DNA from: Chara braunii
Taxonomy: Eukaryota > Streptophyta > Charophyceae > Charales > Characeae
Length of the DNA stretch: 32,415 nucleotides
Direction of reading: 5' to 3'
Assembly: GCA_003427395.1 (NCBI GenBank)
Contig: BFEA01000442.1
Span: 540,093 to 572,507, forward strand
The notes below the pieces were generated by a model, which had not been told where the DNA came from, did no database searches, and saw only the letters and a program-made list of their open reading frames with translations. Shown piece by piece: positions 29,022 to 32,415 of the stretch. A program made the position numbers and the translations under genes. Positions within the stretch are counted from its first letter, which is position 1, and every line of letters begins with the position of its first letter.

Positions 29022-31640
29022 GACAAAAATACTGTGCCGCTCTAGGCTGTTTGGCAGCAAGGGGCTCTTATTCAGAATCAGAGGCTGAAGATTACGCGCT
29101 GCTGCTGTCATTCCTGTCATCAATCCTCACCTGGATCGCATCCACTTCTCTCTCGTCGGGGTTCTCCGTGATGCTAGCATTGGGATGGGAGTGGAATTTC
29201 GACTGAAGTATTAAGCTTATTGTATTGATGAATCAATGATGATCTCATTTCTTGGCTCTGATGTTTTTTGGGTCATGTTCTAAAATTTGGGGTCGGCTTT
29301 CCATTCAATGGACCACCTGGATGTTTGTATTTTATGGAATATGCGTGCTTTGAGATTGTTGTGGTCACCCTTTCCCTTTCTAGCTTCTTCACTTTTCCTA
29401 CACCATTAAGTCGTCATTTGAATCGGAGTCTACTTCAATCTATTGATGTATAACATCTTTATGTCTGGCTTCTGATTGCCTTGGTTTGTTGTTGTCTGGT
29501 CTGGCTGAAGGGGCACAGGCGAACCTATGTCGGTGCGATGCCAGGAAAGATGGTCCAGTGTCTCAAGGCCACTGGAACAGCAAACCCTCTGGTGCTAATT
29601 GATGAGATTGATAAGGTATGTATTCAGTATGTACACTCAATCTGAAGTAGTGAACGGATCTACCTTCCTTGCTTGACCAGGTGTTTCTGCCCCTAGCCAA
29701 GGGAGACATTGGTGGATGGAGCTAAAGTGAGGAAAGAGGAGTGTCTAGAGTCTAGACGCATGATTTTCACTTCACAACGCGGCACTCTTTTCTGGTTTTT
29801 CAGGTGAAAGAGGTCTTTTTAGGAGGGTTTGGAATGTTGAACTTGTTGATCAACATCTTGGGCTGTAAACCCAACCGATTTTCAGCCGCTTTGGAGCTGT
29901 CAGAGAATCTCCTTACTTTGTTAGGGAAGGCCCAACCCTGTATCTGCCCTGATTTGTGCAGGGTCTTTTCTTTTGCTCCTTTAAGGGGGCCGCCCCTAAC
30001 TTTCTTGTGTCCATTGGACCTCCTTTACTTCCTCTTCACTAACAGTTACATTTGTATACGTTTTCGCCACATGGGCTAGGTTCTGACTCATGCACCACCC
30101 ACAATGGTAACAGCAGGTGTTTTCATGATGGCAAGGTGTTCTCCCTTTCTTGATGCACCCAACGCTTTGTGATTGTTACTTTTATGAGTTCAGTGGTATG
30201 TCAGCACTGCGAAAGGCGCACACTCTTCTTGTAAGTTCTATCTCGGTGGTACACTCGTCAAGGGTCGGGCCAGAGAGAGAGAGAGAGAGAGAGAGGTGTA
30301 TCCCGCTTCAGCCAGGAATAGACGAATGGCATCATCCAAGCATGAGAGCCGTGAACGGCTCTGCCGGTAGGCATGCATTGACTGCAATTCCTGCCTTGCA
30401 TGGCGTTTTTTGGCAGTGTGTATGTTACTATGTGCAGAATCGTTTTGTCCTATGCTATTGTGTTCCACCATCTTTACACCACTATCATGTTTCACGGCAA
30501 TCTTTCAACCGTGAGGCCTGCCTTTTCAGTTGTGATTTGTTCTAGAGATAATCGCAGGTTTCCTTCCTTTTTCCTTTGTTTACAGGGTTTGGTCCGATGT
30601 TTCAGAATATAGTGGTGGTTGAAGACCTGCCTCCGACCCTTGGTATACTGAAGACCAGCATTAATTCGAATCATGAAGAAAATATGTGGAATCTTGTGGA
30701 TGTATCGACAATATCCTTCCTTCATGTTGTGGTACTTGTTCCATTCAACCGTGGAGTAGCCCACACAGGAAAATTGCGTTTTTACTCTTGTGAGCTCTTG
30801 AGGATAGAATCCGTTAGAAGTTTGATCTCTCGAGGTATGAGGTAGAAAGTTTGGTCGTTGAGGCTCGAAGGTGAACGAAGCCCTGTTCTCTTACGTTGTT
30901 TAAAAGTCGGCTGTTTCTTCTTGCAGTGTTGTTAAGTATATCGCCTTCGTGGCAAAGGCTCTGCTGCAAGTTTATTTTTTGCACCCATGAGCTCTGTTTT
31001 CTGACTTACCCTTTTGAAAGGATTGAATTGGACGCATAAGAAGAGTTCATTGAACTCTATCATCACTAGTAACTCGCCTGTTTCTTCTTGCAATGTTGAA
31101 AAAGCATATCTCTTGCAATGTTGAAAAAGCATATCTCCTTGCGTGGCAAAGGCTCTGCTGCAAAGTTTTATTTTTTTGCACCCATGCTCTCTGTGTTTTG
31201 ACGTTACCTTTTCGAAAGGATTGAATTTGACGCACAGGAAGGACTTCATCGGACTCTATCATCATCAACAGAACTGGGAAGTCAGGTTTGCAACCAATCA
31301 CAGGGGAGTCTCACTGGGGAGTCCATTGCACCCTGTTCTTCTTACCCGTGACCGACTTTCAAATGAAACTTCCTCCTGTCTTATTCGTGTTATTTGCAAT
31401 GGCTTGGATGTGGCCATGCAGGTTGAACAGGGGAGAGACTGGTGTTCTGTTGGACTCTGTTCTTCTTACCCGTGACTGACTTTTAAATGAAACTTTCTCC
31501 TGTCTTGTTCGTCGTATTTGCTCCAGCTTGGACATGGCCATGCGGGAGATCCAGCCAGTGCATTGCTTGAACTGCTTGACCCAGAGCAGAATGCAAACTT
31601 CCTTGATCATTATCTTGATGTGCCAGTCGATCTTTCAAAG
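387..31640 (+). CDS. Lon protease gene, partial (13 internal exons), mitochondrial/LON1-like
   Basis: Lon is a homohexameric AAA+ protease that unfolds and degrades damaged or regulatory proteins, in plants mainly in the mitochondrial matrix. Thirteen exons (387-587, 2593-2676, 3909-3950, 5702-5824, 9902-10000, 11130-11195, 13417-13503, 13711-13750, 16091-16262, 23164-23288, 26799-26929, 29511-29615, 31527-31640) join in frame to 463 codons. In order they give the distal LAN domain (about residues 1-130), the helical neck (about 150-300), the start of the AAA+ module with Walker A GPPGVGKT (354-361), Walker [10 protein letters not shown] (417-425) and the [15 protein letters not shown] block. 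Known plant Lon proteins are roughly 900-1000 residues, so this is about half. The amino terminus, rest of the AAA+ module and Ser-Lys protease domain lie outside the window. All introns are GT-AG and phases are consistent. No stop or frameshift was found in the exons, so the gene looks functional. Family identity is certain; organelle targeting is inferred from similarity. Confidence 0.95.
863..1320 (+). repeat. GA-rich nested tandem repeat with duplicated 270-bp block
   Basis: Units beginning GACAAGGAA…TAAA…GACACA start near 863, 894, 1079 and 1165. The longer block ending TGTAAGGATGTCATCACA…GGTTGAATG occurs twice (about 894-1030 and 1165-1300). Between them are short GTTGGGAGAGGAGAGGGGAG repeats and an N in a G run at 1105. 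The long antisense ORFs here are composition artefacts. Confidence 0.8.
1650..1786 (-). mobile_element. SINE-A fragments
   Basis: Minus strand carries the CTAGCTCAAGTTGGTAC head (about 1668-1684) and, separately, the CTCGAGGCTGTCTTCCTTAA tail segment with A-rich end (1713-1765). The middle of the element is missing, so this is a broken or recombined copy. Confidence 0.45.
1831..2028 (-). mobile_element. SINE-A copy 1 (tRNA-derived)
   Basis: Read on the minus strand it has a tRNA-like head GGGCCTAGCTCAGTTGGTAC (A box 2020-2007) and B box GTTCGAATCC (1964-1955) at tRNA-like spacing. A body of about 90 bp and an A-rich tail (plus-strand T/C run 1831-1863) follow. The head resembles a tRNA 5' half, but there is no matching acceptor 3' strand. 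RNA polymerase III would start at this head; mobilisation would rely on a LINE. Related copies: 9586-9699 (+) and 26136-26274 (-). Confidence 0.75.
2278..2496 (+). mobile_element. SINE-B (tRNA-derived, T-rich end)
   Basis: A box GCTGTAGTGGTTAAGATA (2284-2301) and B box GGTTCAAAC (2327-2335) are spaced as in a tRNA. A body of about 130 bp and a T-rich 3' end (2471-2496) follow. The T-rich rather than A-rich tail sets it apart from SINE-A. No acceptor-stem pairing downstream, so it is not a tRNA gene. Confidence 0.6.
2593..2676 (+). CDS. Lon exon 2 (LAN domain)
   Basis: Encodes residues 68-95 (starts [11 protein letters not shown], includes [10 protein letters not shown]), the strand pair of the LAN domain that ends in the family's typical GxRRLxI signature. 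Acceptor TTTTTTGCCAG, donor GTGAGG, both phase 0. Confidence 0.93.
2677..3908 (+). other. Intron 2 (1232 bp)
   Basis: Contains A-rich and GGGGA-rich patches (2755-2785, 2995-3030) and a pyrimidine-rich stretch near 3770-3840. A short block containing GTACAGCTATG(C/T)TTGTCGGG occurs twice (about 3338 and 3416). No element or coding exon is recognised. Confidence 0.8.
3909..3950 (+). CDS. Lon exon 3 (42-nt mini-exon)
   Basis: Encodes 14 residues, [14 protein letters not shown], matching the conserved EEDPLTVxVxHLK segment of Lon. Acceptor TGTGTCAG, donor GTAATG, phase 0 on both sides. It is too short to find by ORF length and rests on homology plus splice sites. Confidence 0.92.
4380..4880 (+). 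repeat. Purine-rich degenerate repeat with homopolymers
   Basis: A motif of the type GTGGTGCATxxxAG(G)AAGAGGAGGAAGA…GGAGCAG…GTACAAA…GGAAGAGCAATCAG…GGAGATCCGGAGGG appears near 4480-4575 and again near 4690-4790, about 210 bp apart, so this is a diverged tandem duplication. It ends in a T run then a G run containing Ns, which may be poorly resolved. Confidence 0.65.
5160..5276 (+). pseudogene. U6 snRNA retropseudogene (5'-truncated, polyadenylated)
   Basis: Positions 5169-5246 match spliceosomal U6 snRNA from the ATTGGAACG segment through AGATTAGCATGGCCCCTGCG, the ACAGAGA-box counterpart (here ACAAAGA), AAATCGAGAAA and GGTCCAAATT. The U6 5' stem-loop (about 25 nt) is missing. An interrupted A run (5247-5267) replaces the usual T terminator. 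Direct repeats AGAACACCA (5160-5168) and AGAGCACCA (5268-5276) flank it, the hallmark of LINE-type retroposition. No plant U6 upstream element or TATA box was seen at the proper place. The ACAGAGA-to-ACAAAGA change also argues against function. Confidence 0.9.
5702..5824 (+). CDS. Lon exon 4 (LAN to neck linker)
   Basis: Encodes residues 110-150 (begins [14 protein letters not shown], ends EHIQMFVQ), the start of the long helical region after the LAN domain. Acceptor TTTGCAG, donor GTAAGT (consensus), phase 0. Confidence 0.94.
6346..6412 (+). repeat. (GGA)n microsatellite
   Basis: Imperfect GGA/GAT trinucleotide repeat of about 65 bp. It produces spurious poly-Arg and poly-Pro ORFs in several frames. 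Confidence 0.95.
7780..8480. other. GC-rich block of unknown origin
   Basis: Clearly more GC-rich than the surrounding intron, with frames open over 119-261 codons, longest on the minus strand (8593-7808). The translations show no motif I recognise and are rich in Ala, Gly, Pro, Cys and Arg. It may be the internal region of a decayed retrotransposon linked to the LTR/PBS-like junction at 8661-8690, or another transposon remnant. Confidence 0.35.
8661..8770 (-). mobile_element. Possible LTR end plus primer-binding site
   Basis: On the minus strand, a sequence ending …GCTCCCACA (LTRs end in CA) at 8683 is followed after three bases by TGGCGCCCAGCACCGAGCC (8679-8661). That has the form of a tRNA-complementary primer-binding site, which starts with TGG. 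If correct, LTR sequence lies above 8683 and the internal region below. No second LTR, polypurine tract or gag/pol was found, so this is tentative. Confidence 0.3.
9004..9119. mobile_element. Palindromic MITE, copy 2 (best preserved)
   Basis: Near-perfect inverted arms: 9004-9050 (CTACCGCC…CACCCGAATAGAACGCCCGG…) pairs with 9069-9119 (…GTTCTATTCGGGTGCAGACGGTAG) around a short loop with GACTGAAAGTTGG. No protein. Length about 116 bp. Copies at 232-335 and 27035-27126 share arms and loop. Target-site duplication not clear. Confidence 0.8.
9572..9709 (+). mobile_element. SINE-A copy 2 with target-site duplication
   Basis: Starts with the tRNA-like head CGGGCCTAGCTCAGTTGGTA (A box 9592-9605, B box GTTCGAATCC 9636-9645). 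It lacks most of the family body and ends in an A/G-rich tail (9665-9696). Exact 10-bp direct repeats CCAAGAGTAA lie at 9572-9581 and 9700-9709, confirming insertion by target-primed reverse transcription. The short body implies an internal deletion or a subfamily. Confidence 0.85.
9902..10000 (+). CDS. Lon exon 5 (helical neck)
   Basis: Encodes residues 151-183 with the diagnostic RLADFGASL motif of eukaryotic Lon. Acceptor ATTGCAG. Phase and homology to exon 6 (…LETLE then IEKRL…) fix the donor as GTGCTG, which is weak; the next GT four bases later would create an in-frame stop with exon 6. Confidence 0.9.
10001..11129 (+). other. Intron 5 (1129 bp)
   Basis: Begins with a short tandem repeat (TAGTACTTTTTCATCAATCC type, 10015-10065). 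Contains the CT microsatellite 10500-10583 and otherwise unassigned DNA. Confidence 0.8.
10500..10583 (+). repeat. (CT)n microsatellite
   Basis: CT dinucleotide run of about 80 bp with CTGT interruptions every 14-20 bp. Long Ser/Leu ORFs over it are spurious. Confidence 0.95.
11130..11195 (+). CDS. Lon exon 6 (coiled neck helix)
   Basis: Encodes residues 184-205, [20 protein letters not shown] plus LQ. This is the conserved amphipathic helix (family pattern KRLxxxLxLLKKExExSKLQ). Acceptor ACATTGCAG, donor GTTGGA, phase 0. Confidence 0.94.
11196..13416 (+). other. Intron 6 (2221 bp)
   Basis: Contains an 8-bp minisatellite (11215-11279), CT-rich sequence (11690-11765) and a zone of GACTGG/GGGACT and CCTACGGC-type short repeats (12105-12300). 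The rest is unassigned; no exon-like Lon similarity was found. Confidence 0.8.
11215..11279 (+). repeat. 8-bp minisatellite (TATCCCTC)n
   Basis: About eight copies of TATCCCTC, the last few with single-base variants (TATCCCTG, TATCCCTT). It sits about 20 bp after the donor of exon 6. Confidence 0.9.
13417..13503 (+). CDS. Lon exon 7 (neck helix, [13 protein letters not shown])
   Basis: Encodes residues 206-234 with the hallmark [20 protein letters not shown] segment, the long helix leading to the ATPase ring. Acceptor TCCTGCAG, donor GTATCT, phase 0. The following intron, 207 bp, is the shortest in the window. Confidence 0.95.
13504..13710 (+). other. Intron 7 (207 bp)
   Basis: Shortest intron seen; donor GTATCT, acceptor CCCTGCAG with a modest pyrimidine tract. 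No repeat recognised. Confidence 0.85.
13711..13750 (+). CDS. Lon exon 8 (40-nt mini-exon)
   Basis: Encodes [13 protein letters not shown] plus one base, matching the family ELGxExDDK block after QLKxIKK. Acceptor CCCTGCAG, donor GTGAGT, ending in phase 1, which matches the start of exon 9. Confidence 0.92.
13751..16090 (+). other. Intron 8 (2340 bp)
   Basis: Contains a T run (13804-13824) and a GT microsatellite with GTGGG-rich flank (15755-15928). Around 14860-14935 a GGTGGTTCAAACCCCCAC motif resembles a tRNA T arm, but no convincing A box accompanies it. The rest is unassigned. Confidence 0.75.
15755..15928 (+). repeat. GTGGG-rich repeat and (GT)n microsatellite
   Basis: A GTGGGTGGGT-rich lead-in (15755-15835) runs into about 58 bp of uninterrupted GT (15843-15905). 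Poly-His and poly-Val ORFs over it are artefacts. Confidence 0.95.
16091..16262 (+). CDS. Lon exon 9 ([10 protein letters not shown] region)
   Basis: Continues as [10 protein letters not shown] and carries [15 protein letters not shown] and [14 protein letters not shown], the strongly conserved helical bundle before the AAA+ domain. Acceptor TTGCAACAG (phase 1 in), donor GTGAGG (phase 2 out) after SIPWGYF. This exon borders the 6.9-kb intron that contains the antisense LINE. Confidence 0.95.
17211..18804 (-). pseudogene. LINE ORF2 C-terminal region with zf-RVT finger
   Basis: A 315-codon frame (18158-17211) holds Trp-rich sequence typical of the plant LINE C terminus and a zinc-finger segment, [18 protein letters not shown] (about residues 193-210) followed by PMVQEFWEW. 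This fits the zf-RVT domain (CxxxC…H…C). Upstream frames (18804-18475 and shorter) contain [10 protein letters not shown]-like and [10 protein letters not shown] segments of the same protein, separated by frameshifts. Confidence 0.75.
19140..19723 (-). pseudogene. LINE reverse transcriptase remnant, palm deleted
   Basis: Begins with the RT lead-in [19 protein letters not shown] and a KK…KEDVRKL segment. It then jumps near 19450, with a frame change, to [18 protein letters not shown] and [17 protein letters not shown]. The palm part with motif A (first catalytic Asp) is therefore missing. After a stop at 19249 the YADD-type motif C reads FAND in [13 protein letters not shown], followed by [14 protein letters not shown], typical of LINE RT. 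The enzyme is inactive. Confidence 0.88.
19591..20475 (-). pseudogene. LINE EEP endonuclease remnant
   Basis: Three frames together cover the domain. [14 protein letters not shown] (Asn motif) comes first. After a frameshift near 20290 come [12 protein letters not shown] (catalytic Glu) and VTVYGPTK. After another shift come SRIDMIWAS and [11 protein letters not shown] (catalytic Asp-His). The usual GDFN motif reads AGNFN, so a catalytic Asp is now Asn. In an intact element this enzyme nicks target DNA to prime reverse transcription. Confidence 0.85.
20604..20918 (-). pseudogene. LINE ORF1/ORF2 spacer coding remnant
   Basis: A 104-codon frame ([20 protein letters not shown]…) lies between the acidic region and the endonuclease. 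It may be the end of ORF1. No family recognised; the frame ends with a stop about 130 bp before the endonuclease frame. Confidence 0.35.
21269..21754 (-). pseudogene. LINE ORF1-like region (charged, acidic)
   Basis: 161 codons open: a basic stretch KKKRKKKK near residue 30, then long Glu/Asp/Ser/Gln-rich sequence with the repeated motif DSPGED(G/E)QSVH (two copies). No RRM or zinc knuckle is visible. Its position upstream of the endonuclease on the same strand suggests it is ORF1 or the ORF1 tail, but homology is not shown. Confidence 0.45.
22659..23163 (+). repeat. 252-bp tandem duplication ending at the exon 10 acceptor
   Basis: Unit 1 begins GGATCTTTCCAGG at 22659, unit 2 at 22911; both include TGAGCTGATCTGTTAGT and CAGCTAACAT(G/T)TGCTTGGTGCAA. 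They are clearly similar with scattered substitutions. Unit 2 ends at the acceptor TAG of exon 10; unit 1 ends at the matching position with TAC. Confidence 0.88.
23164..23288 (+). CDS. Lon exon 10 (entry to AAA+ domain)
   Basis: Encodes [39 protein letters not shown] and STQ, the segment just before Walker A. Acceptor is GAATGGTAG with a poor pyrimidine tract; donor is GTAAGC. Phase 2 in, phase 1 out. A 252-bp tandem duplication ends at this acceptor, and the donor with its next 14 bases is repeated at about 23358. Confidence 0.93.
23767..23989 (+). mobile_element. SINE-like element with A-rich tail and 13-bp TSD
   Basis: Exact direct repeats AAGCATGTGCCTG (23767-23779 and 23977-23989) bracket about 197 bp ending in an A/G-rich tail (23949-23976). 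The body contains ACCCTAAACCCT (two telomere-type units) and CCGTGTGACCCGGCCTCGG. No clear A/B boxes, so its class is open: SINE or processed RNA retrocopy. Confidence 0.75.
23990..24206 (+). mobile_element. Repeat family C, copy 1, sharing the same TSD
   Basis: About 204 bp between the second and a third copy of AAGCATGTGCCTG (24194-24206). Its 3' half (GACTTGCCGGGGG…GGATATGGAGCCAGAATCATAAGG) matches 27578-27655 in intron 11. It ends in a G-rich run rather than A. The minus strand near 24255-24060 shows no coding potential. Confidence 0.65.
24747..24886 (+). repeat. 70-bp tandem duplication
   Basis: TGTAGATTTTGGCCCGGTAT…GTGTCCTTTCT occurs twice in direct succession (second TAGATTTTGG at 24821 versus 24751), with a few substitutions and one short indel. 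Confidence 0.88.
25140..25650 (+). pseudogene. LINE ORF2 C-terminal fragment (sense)
   Basis: Frame fragments read [14 protein letters not shown] and, after a one-base shift, [20 protein letters not shown], then [20 protein letters not shown]. This matches the CxxC…FW…ALWxIWxxR pattern of the LINE zf-RVT C terminus. It differs in sequence from the antisense LINE, so a second family or subfamily is represented. Reverse transcriptase and endonuclease parts are absent. Confidence 0.65.
25650..26000 (+). repeat. Probable LINE 3' untranslated region with GGGACGCTGGACC repeats
   Basis: GGGACGCTGGACC followed by TTTCCAGC occurs at about 25768 and 25972. A very similar block (GGGACGCTGGACCCAGTTTC) lies on the minus strand near 21800, at the 5' side of the antisense LINE. 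This shared block links the two LINE-related regions. Confidence 0.45.
26097..26274 (-). mobile_element. SINE-A copy 3 with poly-G-like tail
   Basis: Minus strand: A box TAGCTCAGTCGGTA (26269-26256), B box GTTCAAATCC (26226-26217) and the family body with GGGCCGTCACCCTTTAAAG. Where copy 1 has an A-rich tail, the plus strand here has an uninterrupted C run of 39 (26097-26135), i.e. poly-G at the SINE 3' end. Confidence 0.75.
26596..26712 (+). pseudogene. Decayed tandem copy of Lon exon 11 start and its acceptor
   Basis: Compared with 26765-26876, this stretch shares the intron end and the exon pieces CATCTGC(C/T)TGT, TTTTGGCA and CCGTTCGATTGCA(G/C)ATGCAC. Offset is 169 bp, then 159 bp, because of about 10 extra bases where the Walker A Lys-Thr codons should be. 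The acceptor position reads ACG instead of TAG. The copy cannot encode a working P-loop. Confidence 0.75.
26799..26929 (+). CDS. Lon exon 11 (Walker A)
   Basis: Encodes residues 347-390 with Walker A GPPGVGKT at 26819-26842, the ATP phosphate-binding loop, followed by [20 protein letters not shown] and GLSDVAEIK. Near identity to plant Lon supports a green-lineage source. Acceptor TTTTGTAG, donor GTACGT. A decayed partial copy of this exon lies about 160 bp upstream. Confidence 0.96.
27028..27126. mobile_element. Palindromic MITE, copy 3
   Basis: Left arm 27035-27064 (CAGAACGTCCGGTCATTATA…GCATTT) pairs with right arm 27083-27112 (AGATGCAGGGATAATTACCG…GTTTTAT); the loop has ACTTTCAGTCC as in the other copies. 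The right flank GAAGACGGTAG matches copy 2. It starts about 100 bp after exon 11. Confidence 0.75.
27575..27720 (+). mobile_element. Repeat family C, copy 2, with A-rich tail
   Basis: AGACTTGCCAGGG…GGATATGGAGCCAGGACCATAAGGACCTG matches the 3' half of the element at 23990-24193. It ends in an interrupted A run (27676-27720), consistent with a retroposed non-coding element. Confidence 0.6.
28330..28551 (-). mobile_element. SINE-D (tRNA-derived)
   Basis: Minus strand from 28550: GCCGGCTAGCTCAGTTGGTT, GAGC closing the D stem, then GTGGGTTCGATACCC as T arm (28504-28488). This is a good tRNA-like head with A and B boxes at normal spacing. No 3' acceptor strand pairs with GCCGGCT and the anticodon stem does not close, so it is not a tRNA gene. 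A body of about 150 bp follows; the tail is unclear. Confidence 0.7.
28856..29019 (+). repeat. (CT)n microsatellite, about 160 bp
   Basis: Almost pure CT repeat with a single N at 28934. Length may be mis-assembled. Long Ser-Leu and Arg-Glu ORFs over it are artefacts. Confidence 0.97.
29511..29615 (+). CDS. Lon exon 12 (Walker B)
   Basis: Encodes residues 391-425: [19 protein letters not shown] (pore-loop region) and Walker [10 protein letters not shown], whose Asp-Glu pair at 29601-29606 coordinates Mg and activates water. Acceptor GGCTGAAG, with a modest T-rich tract; donor GTATGT; phase 0 on both sides. Confidence 0.95.
30271..30294 (+). repeat. (GA)n microsatellite
   Basis: About 12 uninterrupted GA units. 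Confidence 0.95.
30912..31278 (+). repeat. Tandem duplication of about 170 bp with nested 29-bp repeat
   Basis: Unit 1 starts TTTCTTCTTGCAGTGTTG near 30914, unit 2 TTTCTTCTTGCAATGTTG near 31081. Both contain GTGGCAAAGGCTCTGCTGCAA, a TTTTTGCACCCATG block, GAAAGGATTGAAT and CTCTATCATCA. Unit 2 has an extra local copy of TTGCAATGTTGAAAAAGCAT. Both units carry acceptor-like TCTTGCAG/TCTTGCAA. Confidence 0.85.
31331..31550 (+). repeat. Tandem duplication covering the exon 13 acceptor and first 22 bases
   Basis: CTGTTCTTCTTACCCGTGAC…AAATGAAACTT…TCCTGTCTT…TATTTGC…CTTGGA(T/C)(G/A)TGGCCATGC occurs at about 31333-31420 and 31460-31548. The second copy contains the real acceptor CCAG and exon 13 start; the first reads ATGG at the acceptor. 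Confidence 0.88.
31527..31640 (+). CDS. Lon exon 13 (last exon in window)
   Basis: Encodes residues 426-463: [20 protein letters not shown], then [18 protein letters not shown]. The usual plant LGRGHAGDP has His here instead of Arg, at a position that varies across Lon. Acceptor GCTCCAG, donor GTTTGT. The next expected exon (VLFVCTAN…) was not found before the window ends, so it lies downstream. Confidence 0.95.
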
Positions 31641-31861
31641 GTTTGTCTAGAGGACATTGCTCCTACGACCAATACTTTGTTATAAGTATAATACTTTAAT
31701 CGACATATGTTATAACCTGCTAAAACAAGCCCAAAGAATGGATTTTAATCACCTTCTTTTTCCGGTGTGGAGCCATTGGAACTCTCTGGCGCAACTTATC
31801 ATTGCTTTGTTTCTGTTGCTATTATGTTGGCTGAGGTTCAACTTATCATTGCTTTGTTTAC

Positions 31862-31941
31862 GTTGACATATCCACAAATCCATGCGGTTTCCCGAATGCT
31901 CTATACAATCTTTTACTGCATGGATTCGTGGATATCTCAAC
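31862..31941. repeat. 27-bp-arm inverted repeat (hairpin)
   Basis: Arms 31862-31888 (GTTGACATATCCACAAATCC…) and 31915-31941 (…GGATTCGTGGATATCTCAAC) are complementary at 24 of 27 positions around a 26-base loop. Possibly a tiny foldback element or hairpin RNA source; no copies elsewhere in the window. Confidence 0.85.
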
Positions 31942-32270
31942 AACATCATGCATGGGTCTTCCATAGAGACAACCCGGGGTGAACAACGAAAGAAGCAGTT
32001 CCGTGTCCTTTGTGACATGAATCAATGAGGAACGCAGTTGAAATGACAGCACTAACGGGTAAAGGGGTTTAAACGTTAAAGGGTAGGGGATGAAAGTGAG
32101 GTGCCTGAGGTTGACGTCCTTGCTTTCTTTTTTATCATCGATTCATGGTTGCATCCCTGCCGACCGCCGGCCGTATTGCAGCCGACAACCATCCACTAAT
32201 TTTTTTTCAGATCTGAGTTGGAAGCTGTACTGCGCTTGCTGAGTACAGCCCAAATCTGCTGAGAAACTTT

Positions 32271-32415
32271 TGGGGATGGGGGGGTTGGGGGTGGGGTGTA
32301 TAGGGGGATATAGGGGAGTATAGGGGTGGTATAGGGGGTATTGGGGGCCGGTTTGTGGGTGTTGGGGGGGTGTATGGGGGTATTTGGGGTGGGTATGGGG
32401 TTATTAGGGGTTCTG
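32271..32415 (+). repeat. G-rich tract of TATAGGGG-like units
   Basis: Successive runs of 4-7 G separated by TATA, GTAT, TATT or TT across about 140 bp to the window edge. It could form G-quadruplexes on the plus strand. Units are irregular and not a canonical telomere repeat. Confidence 0.8.

Larger units (their letters stand above)
26930..29510 (+). other. Intron 11 (2581 bp)
   Basis: Contains MITE copy 3, repeat family C copy 2, an A-rich tract (27676-27720), SINE-D, a long CT microsatellite and unassigned DNA at 27250-27560, 27730-28300 and 29030-29500. No Lon coding similarity between Walker A and Walker B exons. Confidence 0.8.
29616..31526 (+). other. Intron 12 (1911 bp)
   Basis: First half (29616-30900) is unassigned apart from a GA microsatellite (30271-30294). 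Second half is local tandem duplications: 30912-31278, and 31331-31549 running into exon 13. Confidence 0.8.
31641..32415 (+). other. Start of intron 13 (to window end)
   Basis: Begins GTTTGT. Contains a short duplication (CAACTTATCATTGCTTTGTTT at about 31793 and 31841), a long hairpin (31862-31941) and a G-rich terminal tract. The next Lon exon is not found here. Confidence 0.75.

Noticed and set aside
28580-29206. Long Ser/Leu and Arg/Glu ORFs
   Set aside because: They are translations of the CT microsatellite.
31641-32415. Next Lon exon (VLFVCTAN…) before the window end
   Set aside because: No frame encodes that highly conserved block; the candidate acceptor near 32210 leads to ISELEAVLRLL and a stop, not Lon.

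Overview
The window is a stretch of a large, repeat-rich eukaryotic nuclear genome. It holds the middle of one protein-coding gene on the + strand: a mitochondrial/organellar-type Lon protease (AAA+ ATP-dependent serine protease, LON1-like). Thirteen coding exons (387-31640) were found by matching translated segments to the Lon family and checking splice sites and phases. They join without a stop into 463 codons (1389 nt): the distal N-terminal (LAN) domain, the helical neck, and the AAA+ module through Walker A and Walker B up to the stretch after Walker B. The gene enters from the left, since the transit peptide and first part of the LAN domain are missing. It leaves to the right, since the rest of the AAA+ module and the Ser-Lys protease domain are missing. 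The protein most resembles land-plant Lon1, so the source is probably of the green lineage with a bloated genome. A charophyte alga such as Chara is a guess; the sequence alone does not settle it.

About 96% of the window is intron (207 to 6901 bp), filled with mobile elements and low-complexity DNA. Intron 1 has GA-rich tandem repeats and two tRNA-derived SINE types. Intron 3 has a polyadenylated U6 snRNA retropseudogene with target-site duplications (TSDs). Intron 4 has a palindromic MITE, a SINE with TSDs, a possible LTR/primer-binding-site junction and a GC-rich block. Intron 9 (6.9 kb) holds an antisense, degenerate LINE of about 5 kb with EEP endonuclease, reverse transcriptase and a C-terminal CCHC-like zinc finger, then a 252-bp tandem duplication next to exon 10. 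Intron 10 holds two elements stacked on one repeated target sequence, a sense LINE fragment, a SINE with a poly-G-like tail and a decayed copy of the start of exon 11. Intron 11 holds another MITE, a third SINE type and a long CT microsatellite. Intron 12 is built of local tandem duplications, one of which copies the acceptor and first bases of exon 13. The right edge has a 27-bp-arm hairpin and a G-rich tract.

No operon, CRISPR array, rRNA or intact tRNA gene is present, and I see no novel multi-gene system. The most notable pattern is local: near exons 10, 11 and 13 the 3' splice-site region was tandemly duplicated, and in each upstream copy the acceptor AG appears changed (AC, CG, GG). The upstream copies therefore look like disabled decoys. 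Exon 10 also has a duplicated donor. The LINE has lost two catalytic aspartates by changes that look like CpG deamination. Base identities and alignments were judged by eye.
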